DNA of 64,000 nt from Chthonomonas sp. (GCA_016788585.1 JAEURP010000002.1:1-64000); one strand, 5' to 3'. Counted from the first letter of the stretch, positions 45,101 to 53,235 are shown. The notes: generated from the letters alone by a model not told the origin. Translations and numbers: made by a program.

Positions 45101-45639
45101 TAGGCAAACATGCCGTTCATTCGGAGCGAGCCACCTGGAGTCAAGCCAAAGCTGGTTTTTAAACCATAGAGGTCACTCCGCATGACCTTGCCATTATCAC
45201 CTCGTTCGGCCATGCCAAGGCCCATCATCACGCTGGATTGGCCAAAACTCAGCTTCATGGTGTTCAAGCCATTGCCAAACTTAGAAGCGCTCGACCGGGC
45301 CTCGGCTGGGTCGTGACGATATGTGACTCGCAGGACTTGCCCCGGCTTGGTCGCGACTTTGAGAATTAGCATTCCGGTCGGGCAGTCCAAAGAGTAATCA
45401 TCGCCCAATCGAAGTTGTCGCCCCTCGAGGTTGACCGACTCACTGCCGCGTATCACACCCGCATTGCGGAGGGGAACCGTAGGGGTGCCATCTAGGCGGA
45501 TTAGGTCTGAGGCCGTAGTGCCTCCGACCACAGATAGCTTGGGAGTATCTTCTGTTGGCGTAGGAGATTCTTGCGCAACACCAAAAACCGGCATGGCACA
45601 GAGTAGCAATGCTGTATGGATCAGCCGTCTCCCCTGCAT
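42169..45639 (-). CDS. Large outer-membrane beta-barrel-like protein with repeated ERGL-type motif
   Basis: A 1156-residue protein. A signal peptide (LIHTALLLCAMPVFGVAQ) is followed by a small domain (about residues 45-110) with GDDYSLDCPTGMLILK, resembling the GxDYxxDxxxG strand pairs of SprA-like surface proteins. From 120 on it is a continuous array of amphipathic strands, with C-terminal LRMEYQLRF. A motif with FxxFxxLREaDRxqLxxERGLxR occurs near 310-335 and 386-412, and a degenerate form near 232-260. Later copies are more diverged. The role is unknown; an outer-membrane channel or assembly factor is likely. Confidence 0.72.
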   Translation of the reverse strand: MQGRRLIHTALLLCAMPVFGVAQESPTPTEDTPKLSVVGGTTASDLIRLDGTPTVPLRNAGVIRGSESVNLEGRQLRLGDDYSLDCPTGMLILKVATKPGQVLRVTYRHDPAEARSSASKFGNGLNTMKLSFGQSSVMMGLGMAERGDNGKVMRSDLYGLKTSFGLTPGGSLRMNGMFAYSSRKTMQSQSLMGESSGLDEGGQESGTAIVQEIGGDILGGKVALSYQAIDRKFTGFSAFSDSGYSDQEVSAFTKERGLKRMGLSLKDIMAGSLKLNQSYQVVGEGGNSITNQSYGIAGTGWSLSYSSREVDSGFNRFNDLRESDRKQLEKERGLRTNSFGLNFDQRGAKFSLTDFNVSDQGGNAVQRMRMSFQTGTLTMAYVSQEVGQGFGQFEGLREADRGQLARERGISRTAWNLGWATKGFALSYGQSDMSNGTLGFSANNLTVTGANWNYELQSIGNDQGFDGAARQSEAEQNDNMARIAAMYQPKGIQIKGEDRHWFTRPSGLTRTSQRLSFSPGKGIGLSVSDLQLEGSQDSGRLVSGTLDWGRTKLSYRHQTLGENLVELSSLMGFERERLGSTPGLEKTDTTFSTSWGAGRSLEFNSMAAQVGDASASRRSLRIQDPRLELAYSERKVDASYFNVATLVDPERELLGQMIGQEQRQLLVNVMLMRGLNVRMNRMEANNASLDQKRSIAESLLTWDIDKDTKLQWYKYGNSLTDPEALLLDQSIDRLLLSRNFSNFGAVRFEREVISNGGTTATSPDSTRNSLSAEAVLATNTNVRTEQTRTEYGDGNTETISAHTLSTGFNARTGVSVTDVNIRRTHSDRPNESRRNYGFWINLGGGVKFTYGYARELGLNDTMNSNMSLTGGTFGGIDFGGANYTHQAWGQERDRSTGNFKLGTSKPIQLGFIKDFRFAIGSDTIRDYNLWQRENQTGSVGLRIGDLSLGYDYASQVHTNGRRAIDRTYRFSTPKDDSRKLSFDAMIKSRQMPWDKAYMIRNVSVTARYIPGFDLTFQTQTYPEQPRGDALLGTIVQPTRTVAYRLQQRSEKANTLFGAAWEERINDDTRQLSRIASVNLTLNARNPSPIRLSYGLEQTDINGLRRTMHRYGLEFSQRPGPNQLLNLNVGNVSWAGHRESNVNRDNWTLRMEYQLRF

Positions 45640-45751
45640 GGATCTCCCTATCCCAATATTATAGGACGTTTCACGTTCAAAGTTGCTTCATTTCGTTAAG
45701 TTCTTCGCGAACTTACGGAATTTGGGCCTTTGGGTATCATATGGCCCACAC

Positions 45752-45827
45752 CCGGACGTAGCTCAATGGATAGAGCATCAGTCTTCGGAACTGAGGGTTG
45801 GGGGTTCGAATCCCTTCGTCCGGGCCA
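45752..45827 (+). tRNA. tRNA-Arg (anticodon TCG)
   Basis: A 76-base cloverleaf. Acceptor CCGGACG (45752-45758) pairs with CGTCCGG (45817-45823), followed by discriminator G and encoded CCA. The anticodon stem TCAGT/ACTGA encloses CTTCGGA with anticodon TCG at 45785-45787, reading CGA. A strong terminator follows 13 bases later. Confidence 0.95.
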
Positions 45828-45839
45828 TGATTCTGAGAT

Positions 45840-45875
45840 AAAAGCGGGGCGAAGTTTTTCGCCCCGCTTTTGTTT
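45840..45875. terminator. Bidirectional Rho-independent terminator
   Basis: A 14-base perfect stem: AAAAGCGGGGCGAA (45840-45853), loop GTTT, TTCGCCCCGCTTTT (45858-45871). T-runs flank it on both strands, so it can end the tRNA transcript and the minus-strand gene that finishes at 45890. Confidence 0.9.
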
Positions 45876-45889
45876 TCCAATCTCGACGC

Positions 45890-47263
45890 TTAGTCGTCGA
45901 TTCCGCCAAAGTTAGCGATAACGACGTCGATGTCGGCTGCGTCGACTTCATCAGACAGGTCCACGTCGCCATTGTTCGGTCCGACTCCCGTGCCGCCAAA
46001 GTTCGCGATAACGAGATCGATATCGGCGGCATCGACTTCGCCCGAGCCATCAGGATCGCCATTTTGCATGGGAACCTTGAACTCGAAGAGGCCGGTTTCG
46101 GTGAGATTGATATTCACTTTCTTCTTCAGCCATGAGCCGCCATCGATCACGAGTTGATATTCCCCGCGCACATCGTTCGGGAATCCAACGTTGATCTCAC
46201 CATCGGCATTCATGTTTGCCGTCCATGTGCTGACCGCATTGTTGGTGTTTCCATTGATTGGCACAAGTTCAAGCGAGAAAGGCACTGTTTGCGCTGCGCT
46301 TGGATTGACGACATCGCCAAGGACCGGGATCACTTGCATCGATCCATTCGGGAAGGCTCGAACCTTCATGTTATCCACCCAAGTGTCTTGAGCTGGGGTT
46401 TCAAGCGTAGGATTCAAGATGATCGTATTCAACTGACGGGCTGTGCCTGTTAGATTCGGGTTGATATCCCAGTACCCAAATAGTCGGCGGTCTACGTAAA
46501 ACTCGACTCGGCGAACATTGTAAACGATCGTAAACTTGTGCCAGCCATTTGTGCGGCGGTAGTCTGCACCCACCCCAAAGTAGGTCCAGCTTGGCGCCGT
46601 GATGCCACCCAGTTCCAGGGTAGTGGTGCCTGTGACAAAGCCGCTACCAGGAGCAACAGAAAGGATGCGTCCGGCATAGTGGTTTCCGATCGACTGACCC
46701 GAAGGATTAGCAGTTCCGAACCAACAGTTATTGACAAAGCCAGTACCAAAATTGGTCGTGAAGGCATTCCAGTTGCCCATCGTCACAATCTGGCTCACCG
46801 CAGAGAATGGATTAACGCCATCACCCTGACGCAGAGCCGTAAAGAACCGCTGGCTACCGATGCCATCGGTACCTGACGTTGGCACTCCAACTCCGCCGTA
46901 TTGATCATACATGTACTGGGTGAATACAAGGGTCTCGTCGTTGGTCTGTTGCCGTGTGAACAGGGCTCCGTAACTGATTCGGGGATTGCGAAGCGGGTCA
47001 CCGGTTGGGGCGCCAGACCGTCCAGGGATCTTGCACGAATACTGCCCTTCGAATACATGGTCGGTTGGCGAGGCGGATACGGTGGACGGAGATACTGCCG
47101 TCAAAGTGCCACTGACGGTGGTCGATGGCCAGTTTGCAAGGCTATTCGACTCAAAATTGTCGGCGAATAAGACTTCCGGAGTTAGGGAAGTTTGCGCAAA
47201 AGCGATGGATGCAGAAATGCCCGATAGCACGAAGGCCGTCGTGAGCTTAGTCATGGGTTGCAT
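45890..47263 (-). CDS. Secreted protein with a dockerin-like C-terminal tandem module
   Basis: A 457-residue protein. ATG 47263 has a GAGG site about nine bases upstream and gives the signal peptide MQPMTKLTTAFVLSGISASI. The first part (residues about 30-260) looks like a concanavalin-type laminin-G/LamG lectin fold (ADNFESNSLANWPSTTVSG; HKFTIVYNVRRVEFYVDRR). The C-terminus carries NGDPDGSGEVDAADIDLVIA, NFG and DVDLSDEVDAADIDVVIA, NFG. It matches the other three tails closely. Extracellular binding or adhesion is likely. Confidence 0.85.
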   Translation of the reverse strand: MQPMTKLTTAFVLSGISASIAFAQTSLTPEVLFADNFESNSLANWPSTTVSGTLTAVSPSTVSASPTDHVFEGQYSCKIPGRSGAPTGDPLRNPRISYGALFTRQQTNDETLVFTQYMYDQYGGVGVPTSGTDGIGSQRFFTALRQGDGVNPFSAVSQIVTMGNWNAFTTNFGTGFVNNCWFGTANPSGQSIGNHYAGRILSVAPGSGFVTGTTTLELGGITAPSWTYFGVGADYRRTNGWHKFTIVYNVRRVEFYVDRRLFGYWDINPNLTGTARQLNTIILNPTLETPAQDTWVDNMKVRAFPNGSMQVIPVLGDVVNPSAAQTVPFSLELVPINGNTNNAVSTWTANMNADGEINVGFPNDVRGEYQLVIDGGSWLKKKVNINLTETGLFEFKVPMQNGDPDGSGEVDAADIDLVIANFGGTGVGPNNGDVDLSDEVDAADIDVVIANFGGIDD

Positions 47264-47397
47264 AGGTTGTCCTCGTTGAACGATGCGGAACACGTGCGTC
47301 GTGTCGCTAACCTCTAGCATACGTTACCGGAGACCAAAATGGGGTGCTCTGGAGCCCCATCCTGGTATTGCTTGGGTCGAAGCAGGTATTCATACGA

Positions 47398-47426
47398 GGA
47401 GAGCCGATCAATTTGATCGGCTCTCC
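47398..47426 (-). terminator. Strong hairpin after a lipoprotein gene
   Basis: GGAGAGCCGATCA (47398-47410), loop ATT, TGATCGGCTCTCC (47414-47426): a perfect 13-base stem. It lies 18 bases beyond the stop of the lipoprotein gene at 47445. A U-tract is weak on both strands, so efficiency is uncertain. Confidence 0.65.
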
Positions 47427-47444
47427 TTCTAAGCTCGCAAGCGA

Positions 47445-48239
47445 TCAGATCTTATCGTATCGTCCGCGCTCGGAGTTGCCACGATAGAGCATCTTGCCAC
47501 TCTTCGCGACCATTGCTTCGAAGCTCTTTGCTTCATCTTTGCCAGGTGCCTTGCCGTCGACCATTTTGACGGTGAAAGTGGCAACGCCCCCCTTGACGCT
47601 CCACGTGCCGGTGACCTTCCGGCCGGTAATGAGAGCGTTGTCATCCCACACAAAGGTGCCATCGCTCTTCACGACAAGCATATTCTCGATTGGATAGAGC
47701 TTCTTGCCTCGCTTTTTCTGCAGGGCTTCGACCTGCTTATACTTCGCCCGGAGCTTGGGATCGATAAAGCGCTTCCAAGTTCCAGAGAAGTTTGCGGCAA
47801 CGGCGCCCTTGTTGGCATCCGCCGGTAATGTCGGCTTTGGCTTCGGCTGCTTACTCGGATCGGAAACGTTCGTCCGATCGGCAGGATTGGCCTTGCTGAC
47901 CTTCATGTCGGTGGTCGGAGGCTTCGAAAGCTCTTCCTTCGCCGCTTGTGCCTTCGCGAGTTCGGAGGCCTTTTCATCCGTCATGCCGCTCTCTTTCTTA
48001 AGAGCCTCTTCTTTTGCCTTCGCCTTGGCGACCTCTTCAGGCGTCAGGTCTTTCTTAACCGGCTCCTTAACGGTTTCCGAGCCGCCCGACGGTGTCGCTC
48101 CTTCGACCTTTTTGACGTCGGCAGAGTCAATCTTGGTCTCGCCAGTCTTTCCAGTGCCGTTCTCGTCGGTCGGGTTACAACCAACGATCAACAAGGCGCC
48201 TAGCAAGGCGGCGCTCAAAATCCAGTTCACTTTCCTCAT
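47445..48239 (-). CDS. Lipoprotein with a charged linker and a C-terminal beta domain
   Basis: A 264-residue protein. The signal ends with the lipobox VGC at about residue 21. Residues 22-140 are a long, low-complexity Lys/Glu/Ala/Pro tether (AKAKAKEEALKKESGM). Residues about 145-264 form a compact beta domain with FSGTWKRFIDPKLRAKYK and GTWSVKGGVATFTVKMVDG. The same GTW core is seen in lipocalin-like stand-alone domains. Function unknown. It may span part of the periplasm. Confidence 0.72.
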   Translation of the reverse strand: MRKVNWILSAALLGALLIVGCNPTDENGTGKTGETKIDSADVKKVEGATPSGGSETVKEPVKKDLTPEEVAKAKAKEEALKKESGMTDEKASELAKAQAAKEELSKPPTTDMKVSKANPADRTNVSDPSKQPKPKPTLPADANKGAVAANFSGTWKRFIDPKLRAKYKQVEALQKKRGKKLYPIENMLVVKSDGTFVWDDNALITGRKVTGTWSVKGGVATFTVKMVDGKAPGKDEAKSFEAMVAKSGKMLYRGNSERGRYDKI

Positions 48240-48319
48240 GTTCTTCCCGTTTCAGTATAGGTTATTTTGGCTCAATCTCCAGGTTCAATCAACCGGATTT
48301 GTAACCAGTTTGGTTCCGA

Positions 48320-49732
48320 TTACCAGCGGCTCTCTACAGTAAACGTTATCGTTTTGACTTCGTTTGGCTTCAACGCCACCTCAAATTGGAAGGTGTTGGA
48401 GTCGAGCTGTTGGTACGGCTGACTGTTCTTCGTGACCTTGTACTCGCCCCAATACCGCTCAATGCATGTGACTGTGTCAGCCGTTTCTTTGCGGTTGCGA
48501 AGTTGGATTTCAAACGTCTCGTTGGCGCCTCGAATGCGAGTTCCATCGCGGAAGTACTCGAACTTAGTTCGCTTTCGCTCTCCAACAACATCGAAGGCTC
48601 GCCCAACCACCAAACTGATCATCTCGTCTTTTGGCGTATGTCCGATAGCGTCTTCGCCAAGGAGTTGCAGCGAACCTGATCGGTCACGCTGATAGACCTT
48701 TACCGTTCCCTGTGGCAGGGGCATTCCCATTCGGCTGGCCTGGTCATTTTTGAATTCAATTCGAATCTGGGGCTTCATTGATCCGGTACCAACTTCGCCC
48801 TCCTGTGGTCGCCAGCCACCATAGGCCCGCATGGGGTCGAGGATGAGCTTCTTTTTCACGGGGACCATGAAGGCCTCGAGCAAGGAAACTTGTTTCGATT
48901 CGCGGTTTTTGACCGTGGCAGGGCGTTGCAGAGTGTAAAGGTGGTAGTCCGCAAACTGCTCTTCGGCGAAGCTCTCTTTAGAGGCTCCAGCGTCCATCGT
49001 TGGTGCGCCGGCCATGCCCCCCCTTCGCATTTGTTGCGCACGCTGTACATCCCCCGCTAGCAGTTTAAGTACTGCGTTGTTGAAATTTGCCCCGCTTTGG
49101 TTATCGAGTCTGACCCATCCCTTGAAGTCGCCCATTGCCCCATCTTTTTCAAGGGCCAGCACGTAATCGCAGGACCAACCGATGCCCTGAGTGAGGTAGC
49201 TCAGTTCGACCGTATTGGAACCTGCGCGGTTGGACTCTAAATCCCAAACGAGAGTCGGCTTGCTGATAAGGCCGTCTGGCAAGCTATCTACGCTGATTTC
49301 ACCGCTTGGGTTAAGCAAGATGCGTCCATCGTCAGCGCGGATGACCATACCGCTATAGCTTCCGTCCGTCGGGTTGGTCGGAGCGCTGAGAAGAGTTCCT
49401 CGAACGACTTCGCGTTCACCATTTGGCAATGTTCGGTTAAAAGTGATTCGCTGCCCAACGGCCTTCTGCAGGATCGCGTTTACGCTGATCAGGTCGTATT
49501 GGTAATTCTGCTCCAACACGGTGAATGACCCTGGCGCACTCAAGCTCTTTATCGCGACACTACTCGGTTCAATCCGTTCGGCAACGTCTTCAACATTGAT
49601 CAATTGGCGCCCCGACCTCAGATCGAATGATCTTGTCTCCTTGACCAAAGCAAATCCCTGGTTATAAACGGTTAGTTCGACCGCGGTGGGACCGGCGGCG
49701 ATGGCGGCAGCGAGCGTGACAGCGTGAATCAT
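48320..49732 (-). CDS. DUF4139 domain protein
   Basis: A 470-residue protein with an N-terminal hydrophobic stretch (MIHAVTLAAAIAAGPTA), probably a signal peptide. The pattern VYNQGFALVKETRSFDLRSG and later SYLTQGIGWSCDYVLALEKD match DUF4139, a family of secreted proteins of unknown role. The C-terminal region has a beta-sandwich pattern (IERYWGEYKVTKNSQPY). It is separate from cmk by 36 bases on the same strand. Confidence 0.83.
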   Translation of the reverse strand: MIHAVTLAAAIAAGPTAVELTVYNQGFALVKETRSFDLRSGRQLINVEDVAERIEPSSVAIKSLSAPGSFTVLEQNYQYDLISVNAILQKAVGQRITFNRTLPNGEREVVRGTLLSAPTNPTDGSYSGMVIRADDGRILLNPSGEISVDSLPDGLISKPTLVWDLESNRAGSNTVELSYLTQGIGWSCDYVLALEKDGAMGDFKGWVRLDNQSGANFNNAVLKLLAGDVQRAQQMRRGGMAGAPTMDAGASKESFAEEQFADYHLYTLQRPATVKNRESKQVSLLEAFMVPVKKKLILDPMRAYGGWRPQEGEVGTGSMKPQIRIEFKNDQASRMGMPLPQGTVKVYQRDRSGSLQLLGEDAIGHTPKDEMISLVVGRAFDVVGERKRTKFEYFRDGTRIRGANETFEIQLRNRKETADTVTCIERYWGEYKVTKNSQPYQQLDSNTFQFEVALKPNEVKTITFTVESRW

Positions 49733-49768
49733 TTGATTAACAACCTTCCTCGTTTGATGGGACGGCTC

Positions 49769-50443
49769 TTAGTTAAGTGTCGTTACGCTTCTCGCCCGTT
49801 CAATGATTTTTTCGGCAACTTGTCGCGGCGTCAGCCCATAGGTTTCGATCGCCAATGCGTCGGGCACCCGAATGAGCGGCGAATCAGGCCGGTTCATGTC
49901 GCGGGCGTCTCGCTCAGCAATTTGCTTCATGAGTTCGCCCAAAGTGACTTCATGGCCCGTCGCGACCAACTCGCTTCGGCGGCGCTCTGCGCGTTCTTCG
50001 ATGCTGGCTGTGAGGTAGACCTTGACTTCCGCATCGACCGCCACGACGCTCGTGGTATCTCTGCCCTCCAGCACATAGCCGCCTTCCAAAATGATCTGGC
50101 GCTGACGCGAGGCCAAGACCTTACGAATGGCTGGCTTCGCGCTAAGGGCACTGGCAAGATTAGCAAGGTCGGGAGTGCGAATCGCTTTCGTAACGTCTTC
50201 GCCGTCCAGTAACACGGCGTCAGGGAGAAACTTGATCTTGCTCCGCTCGGCAAGGGCTGCCACTTCTTCGGCGTCGCCTTCGCCGAGTCCGGCCCGCTTC
50301 GCCAGTAGCGCAACGCAACGATACATGGCGCCGGTATCGAGGTAGCTCAACCCGAGTTCGGCGGCGACAATCTTGGCCACTGTGCTTTTTCCGGCGCCAG
50401 CGGGCCCGTCAATGGCAATCACGATCGGTCTAGTACTCAACAA
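49769..50443 (-). CDS. cmk: Cytidylate kinase
   Basis: Phosphorylates CMP and dCMP. The 224-residue P-loop kinase has GPAGAGKST at residues 13-21, LSYLDTGAMYRCVA near 32, and RDTTSVVAVDAEVKVYLTAS near 130. Length is typical. It overlaps aroA by 14 bases, so the pair is an operon, as seen in other bacteria where cmk is near aroA. Confidence 0.95.
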   Translation of the reverse strand: MLSTRPIVIAIDGPAGAGKSTVAKIVAAELGLSYLDTGAMYRCVALLAKRAGLGEGDAEEVAALAERSKIKFLPDAVLLDGEDVTKAIRTPDLANLASALSAKPAIRKVLASRQRQIILEGGYVLEGRDTTSVVAVDAEVKVYLTASIEERAERRRSELVATGHEVTLGELMKQIAERDARDMNRPDSPLIRVPDALAIETYGLTPRQVAEKIIERARSVTTLN

Positions 50444-51689
50444 GTTTCTCCAGATGTTTGACGAATTCAGGATAGCTAGTGTTGATACAATCCGTTCCTT
50501 TCACTTCAGTGGTCCCTTCCGCAATTAGCCCAGCGATAGCCGCACTCATTGCAATGCGATGGTCGCCGGCAGGGTCGATGGTGGTGCCCTTTAGTGGCGT
50601 TGGGCCTTCTATGATCATTCCATCATCGGTTGGCGTCACTTCAGCCCCCATTTGATTGAGAAACTCGGCCGTCTTGGCGACCCTATCGCTTTCCTTGATT
50701 CGGAGTTCAGATGCATCTTGAATCACGCTCCGACCGCGAAGTTGAGTTGCCAGCAAAGCCATGATGGGAATCTCGTCGATGAGCCGTGGAACCAGTTCAC
50801 CACCTATCTGAAACGGCTCGGGCAGGGGTGTCCGCTCGACAATCGCGTCCCCAACTGGCTCGCCGAGTACCTGTCGCCTGCCTTCGACTTTCAAGAGATT
50901 TCCGAGCTCGAGCAAACCCGTTCGAGTTGGATTCAGCCCGAGATCGCGCAAGACGAGTTCGGAACCGGGGAGCAGGCTGGCTGCGATGATCCAAAAAGCC
51001 GCGCTGCTGAAGTCTGAGGGCACCGTGGTCTCAAACCCCCGCACAGGGCTGGGGTCCACGGTAACCGAAAGGCCTTCGGTCATCAAGTCGATTCCCACCG
51101 CCTTCATCATTCTCTCGGTGTGATCACGACTCTGGCTTGGCTCTACCACCGTGGATTCGCTGGTGGCCCGCAAAGTCGCAAATAGAATTGCCGATTTGAC
51201 CTGTGCACTTGCGACTTCTTGGCGATACTGAATTCCATGAAGCCGCCGGCCGTGGATGGTCAGAGGAGGGCGATCTCCCTCTACTTGAGCACCCATCTGC
51301 CGAAGTGGCTCGGAAACGCGCTTCATTGGGCGGCGGCTTAACGACTCATCGCCGATGAGCGTGGCAGCAACGCCATCGAAGCTGGCGATCGCACCGGCGA
51401 GCAGGCGCATTGCGGTACCGCTATTGCCGCAATTGAGAGGAAGTTCTGGGCTGGCCCACGGGCTGGGCTGAATGCGAAAGCCTGGTCCATCTTCAATCGC
51501 GCGTGCGCCAAGGCTGCGGAGGCAGGTCATCATTGCGTGGCAGTCTTCGGCCATCAGGGGGCGTCCAACATAGGATTCGCGCTCGCTTAGCGCGGCAAGC
51601 AGCAAAGCACGGTGTGTGATCGACTTGTCGGAAGGGGGGCGGAATTCGCCGGCAATGCGTTTTGCCTTTCGAATGCGCAAAATCCCCAC
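50430..51689 (-). CDS. aroA: 3-phosphoshikimate 1-carboxyvinyltransferase (EPSP synthase)
   Basis: Sixth step of the shikimate pathway. The 419-residue enzyme has FRPPSDKSITHRAL near the N-terminus (phosphate and shikimate binding), NCGNSGTAMRLLAG near residue 90 and ELRIKESDR near 320. GTG 51689 is preferred because it leads into the first beta strand (GILRIRKAKRIAGEF); TTG 51680 is possible. Sequence further upstream is likely the leader. The product feeds tyrA, 4 kb away. Confidence 0.95.
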   Translation of the reverse strand: MGILRIRKAKRIAGEFRPPSDKSITHRALLLAALSERESYVGRPLMAEDCHAMMTCLRSLGARAIEDGPGFRIQPSPWASPELPLNCGNSGTAMRLLAGAIASFDGVAATLIGDESLSRRPMKRVSEPLRQMGAQVEGDRPPLTIHGRRLHGIQYRQEVASAQVKSAILFATLRATSESTVVEPSQSRDHTERMMKAVGIDLMTEGLSVTVDPSPVRGFETTVPSDFSSAAFWIIAASLLPGSELVLRDLGLNPTRTGLLELGNLLKVEGRRQVLGEPVGDAIVERTPLPEPFQIGGELVPRLIDEIPIMALLATQLRGRSVIQDASELRIKESDRVAKTAEFLNQMGAEVTPTDDGMIIEGPTPLKGTTIDPAGDHRIAMSAAIAGLIAEGTTEVKGTDCINTSYPEFVKHLEKLVEY

Positions 51690-51727
51690 TTCACACTTGT
51701 ACCCAAACCCTGATATGATTGGCACAG

Positions 51728-52357
51728 ATGAACCCTGTAACCGCCACACTAACCTGCGCTGTCGCAATTGGGGCAGTCCTTATGATCGCGCCGAAAGCCG
51801 CGACCATTAATGGCAAGAAGTACTCTGATGCAGCGATCGTCCAGGCGGGCAAGACCTATGTATCCGTGGAGTCGTTAAAGGCGGCTGGAGCTCAGGTCTC
51901 AAACAGTTCTGCTGGACTACAGATTAACTTCGCCCCCCTTGGCGGTCGTGACCAGGTGGATGCCGTTGAAGGCAGAATCGGGGAGTGGATTCAAAACGAC
52001 CTTTGGCGGATTCGGGTCGAGTCCATTTCCGAAACCGTGAATCCTTTTGGCCGCGGTCCGGGCTTAATGGCGAAGATCGAGCTTCGCAACTTGAGTGCAA
52101 AGCCGATCGCGCCCTATAACTCTGGCATGGACAAGCTCCAGATCATTGACAAGAACCAAGCCGTCCTTAACTTCTCGCAAGGCACATTCAAGAGCTTTTT
52201 CAAAGACATTGCGCCCGGTGGGGCCGTAATGGAAGAAATCAAGTTTGGGGACCAAGGTAACAAGCTTGCGGCGATTGCGGACCCGGAGAAGCTGATGATC
52301 TTCTTCCGCGCGACTGGGGGCAAAAAGTCTAAGGACTTTCGTGTCTTTCTTAAGTAA
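51728..52357 (+). CDS. Secreted/membrane protein with a copper-amine-oxidase-N-like stalk domain
   Basis: A 209-residue protein. The N-terminus (TLTCAVAIGAVLMIAPKAAT) is a signal or anchor. NGKKYSDAAIVQAGKTYVSV and the following LKAAGA match the pattern of the copper-amine-oxidase N-like stalk repeats common in surface proteins. The remaining residues are a beta domain. It is five bases ahead of the serine hydrolase gene, so the two form an operon. Function unknown. Confidence 0.65.
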   Translation: MNPVTATLTCAVAIGAVLMIAPKAATINGKKYSDAAIVQAGKTYVSVESLKAAGAQVSNSSAGLQINFAPLGGRDQVDAVEGRIGEWIQNDLWRIRVESISETVNPFGRGPGLMAKIELRNLSAKPIAPYNSGMDKLQIIDKNQAVLNFSQGTFKSFFKDIAPGGAVMEEIKFGDQGNKLAAIADPEKLMIFFRATGGKKSKDFRVFLK

Positions 52358-52362
52358 CACGG

Positions 52363-53235
52363 ATGCTTGCTGCAATGTTGCTCGCTTCCACTGTCATGGC
52401 CAAACCTGACCTTGACCAGATATGCCGTGACGCTTTTGTTTCGGCCAAAACCAAACTGCCAGCGGAAAGACTGACCATTGACGATGTTTCGATCACCGTT
52501 ATGGTGCTCGAGGGAGGAATTTGGAGGACAGGAGGATTCGAACAGGATAACTCCATGTATCCAGCGAGCGTTGTTAAGCTTTTCTGGCTGGCTTTTGCCC
52601 ACCACGCAGTGAAGTCCTGGACCGACGAGGACCTTCGCGCGGCTAGGGATATGATCGTGGACAGTAGCAACGACGCTACCGGTGCGATCGTGAATTTAGC
52701 GACTGGAGCACTCCCGGGGCCCAACTTACATGGCAAGGCCTACCAAGATTGGGTGCACAAACGGCAAGCTGCGAACCGCTGGTTTAGGAGCCGCGGTTTC
52801 GAGAATATCAATGTCCTGAACCGCACCTACAACGAGGCCCCTTATGGCAGGGAGGCTCAGATAATCAAAGAGCACGGTCGAAATCGACTGACCACTCGAG
52901 CGACGGCTCAACTCATGGGCCGGTTTGCCCTTGATAACCTGGAGCCAGGTCAATCAGTCAGTTCCTTTACAGCATTTTTGAAACGGAAGCCTAACTCCAA
53001 GGATGGGCAGTTTGATGAGTACCTTGGCGGAATAATGCCGAAGGGCACGCAGCACTGGTCCAAAGCAGGTTGGACGAGCGAAGTGAAGCACGATGTGAGC
53101 TACGACATCATGCCTGATAATCGCCAATTCGTCTTCTGCGTGTTCACGAAGAGACCAGATAGCGACTCTTTGCTCCAAGCCATTGGTTTGGAGTTGCTAA
53201 AGAGCCTAGGCTATGACGTGAAGACTAAGGACTAG
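52363..53235 (+). CDS. Class A beta-lactamase-like serine hydrolase
   Basis: A 290-residue protein with a short hydrophobic leader. PASVVKLF at about residues 67-74 is the SxxK motif (Ser 69, Lys 72). SND at 102-104 stands at the SDN position with Asn and Asp swapped. KAG in SKAGWTSEV is the KTG-like strand. The ExxLN omega-loop Glu needed for rapid deacylation is not seen, so it may be a peptidase or an orphan hydrolase rather than an antibiotic-degrading enzyme. Its TAG shares four bases with the stop of the convergent BMP gene. Confidence 0.82.
   Translation: MLAAMLLASTVMAKPDLDQICRDAFVSAKTKLPAERLTIDDVSITVMVLEGGIWRTGGFEQDNSMYPASVVKLFWLAFAHHAVKSWTDEDLRAARDMIVDSSNDATGAIVNLATGALPGPNLHGKAYQDWVHKRQAANRWFRSRGFENINVLNRTYNEAPYGREAQIIKEHGRNRLTTRATAQLMGRFALDNLEPGQSVSSFTAFLKRKPNSKDGQFDEYLGGIMPKGTQHWSKAGWTSEVKHDVSYDIMPDNRQFVFCVFTKRPDSDSLLQAIGLELLKSLGYDVKTKD

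Noticed and set aside
47341-47358. GGGGTGCT...AGCCCC hairpin
   Set aside because: Short, with a bulge and no T-run; too weak to call a terminator next to the clear 47398 hairpin.
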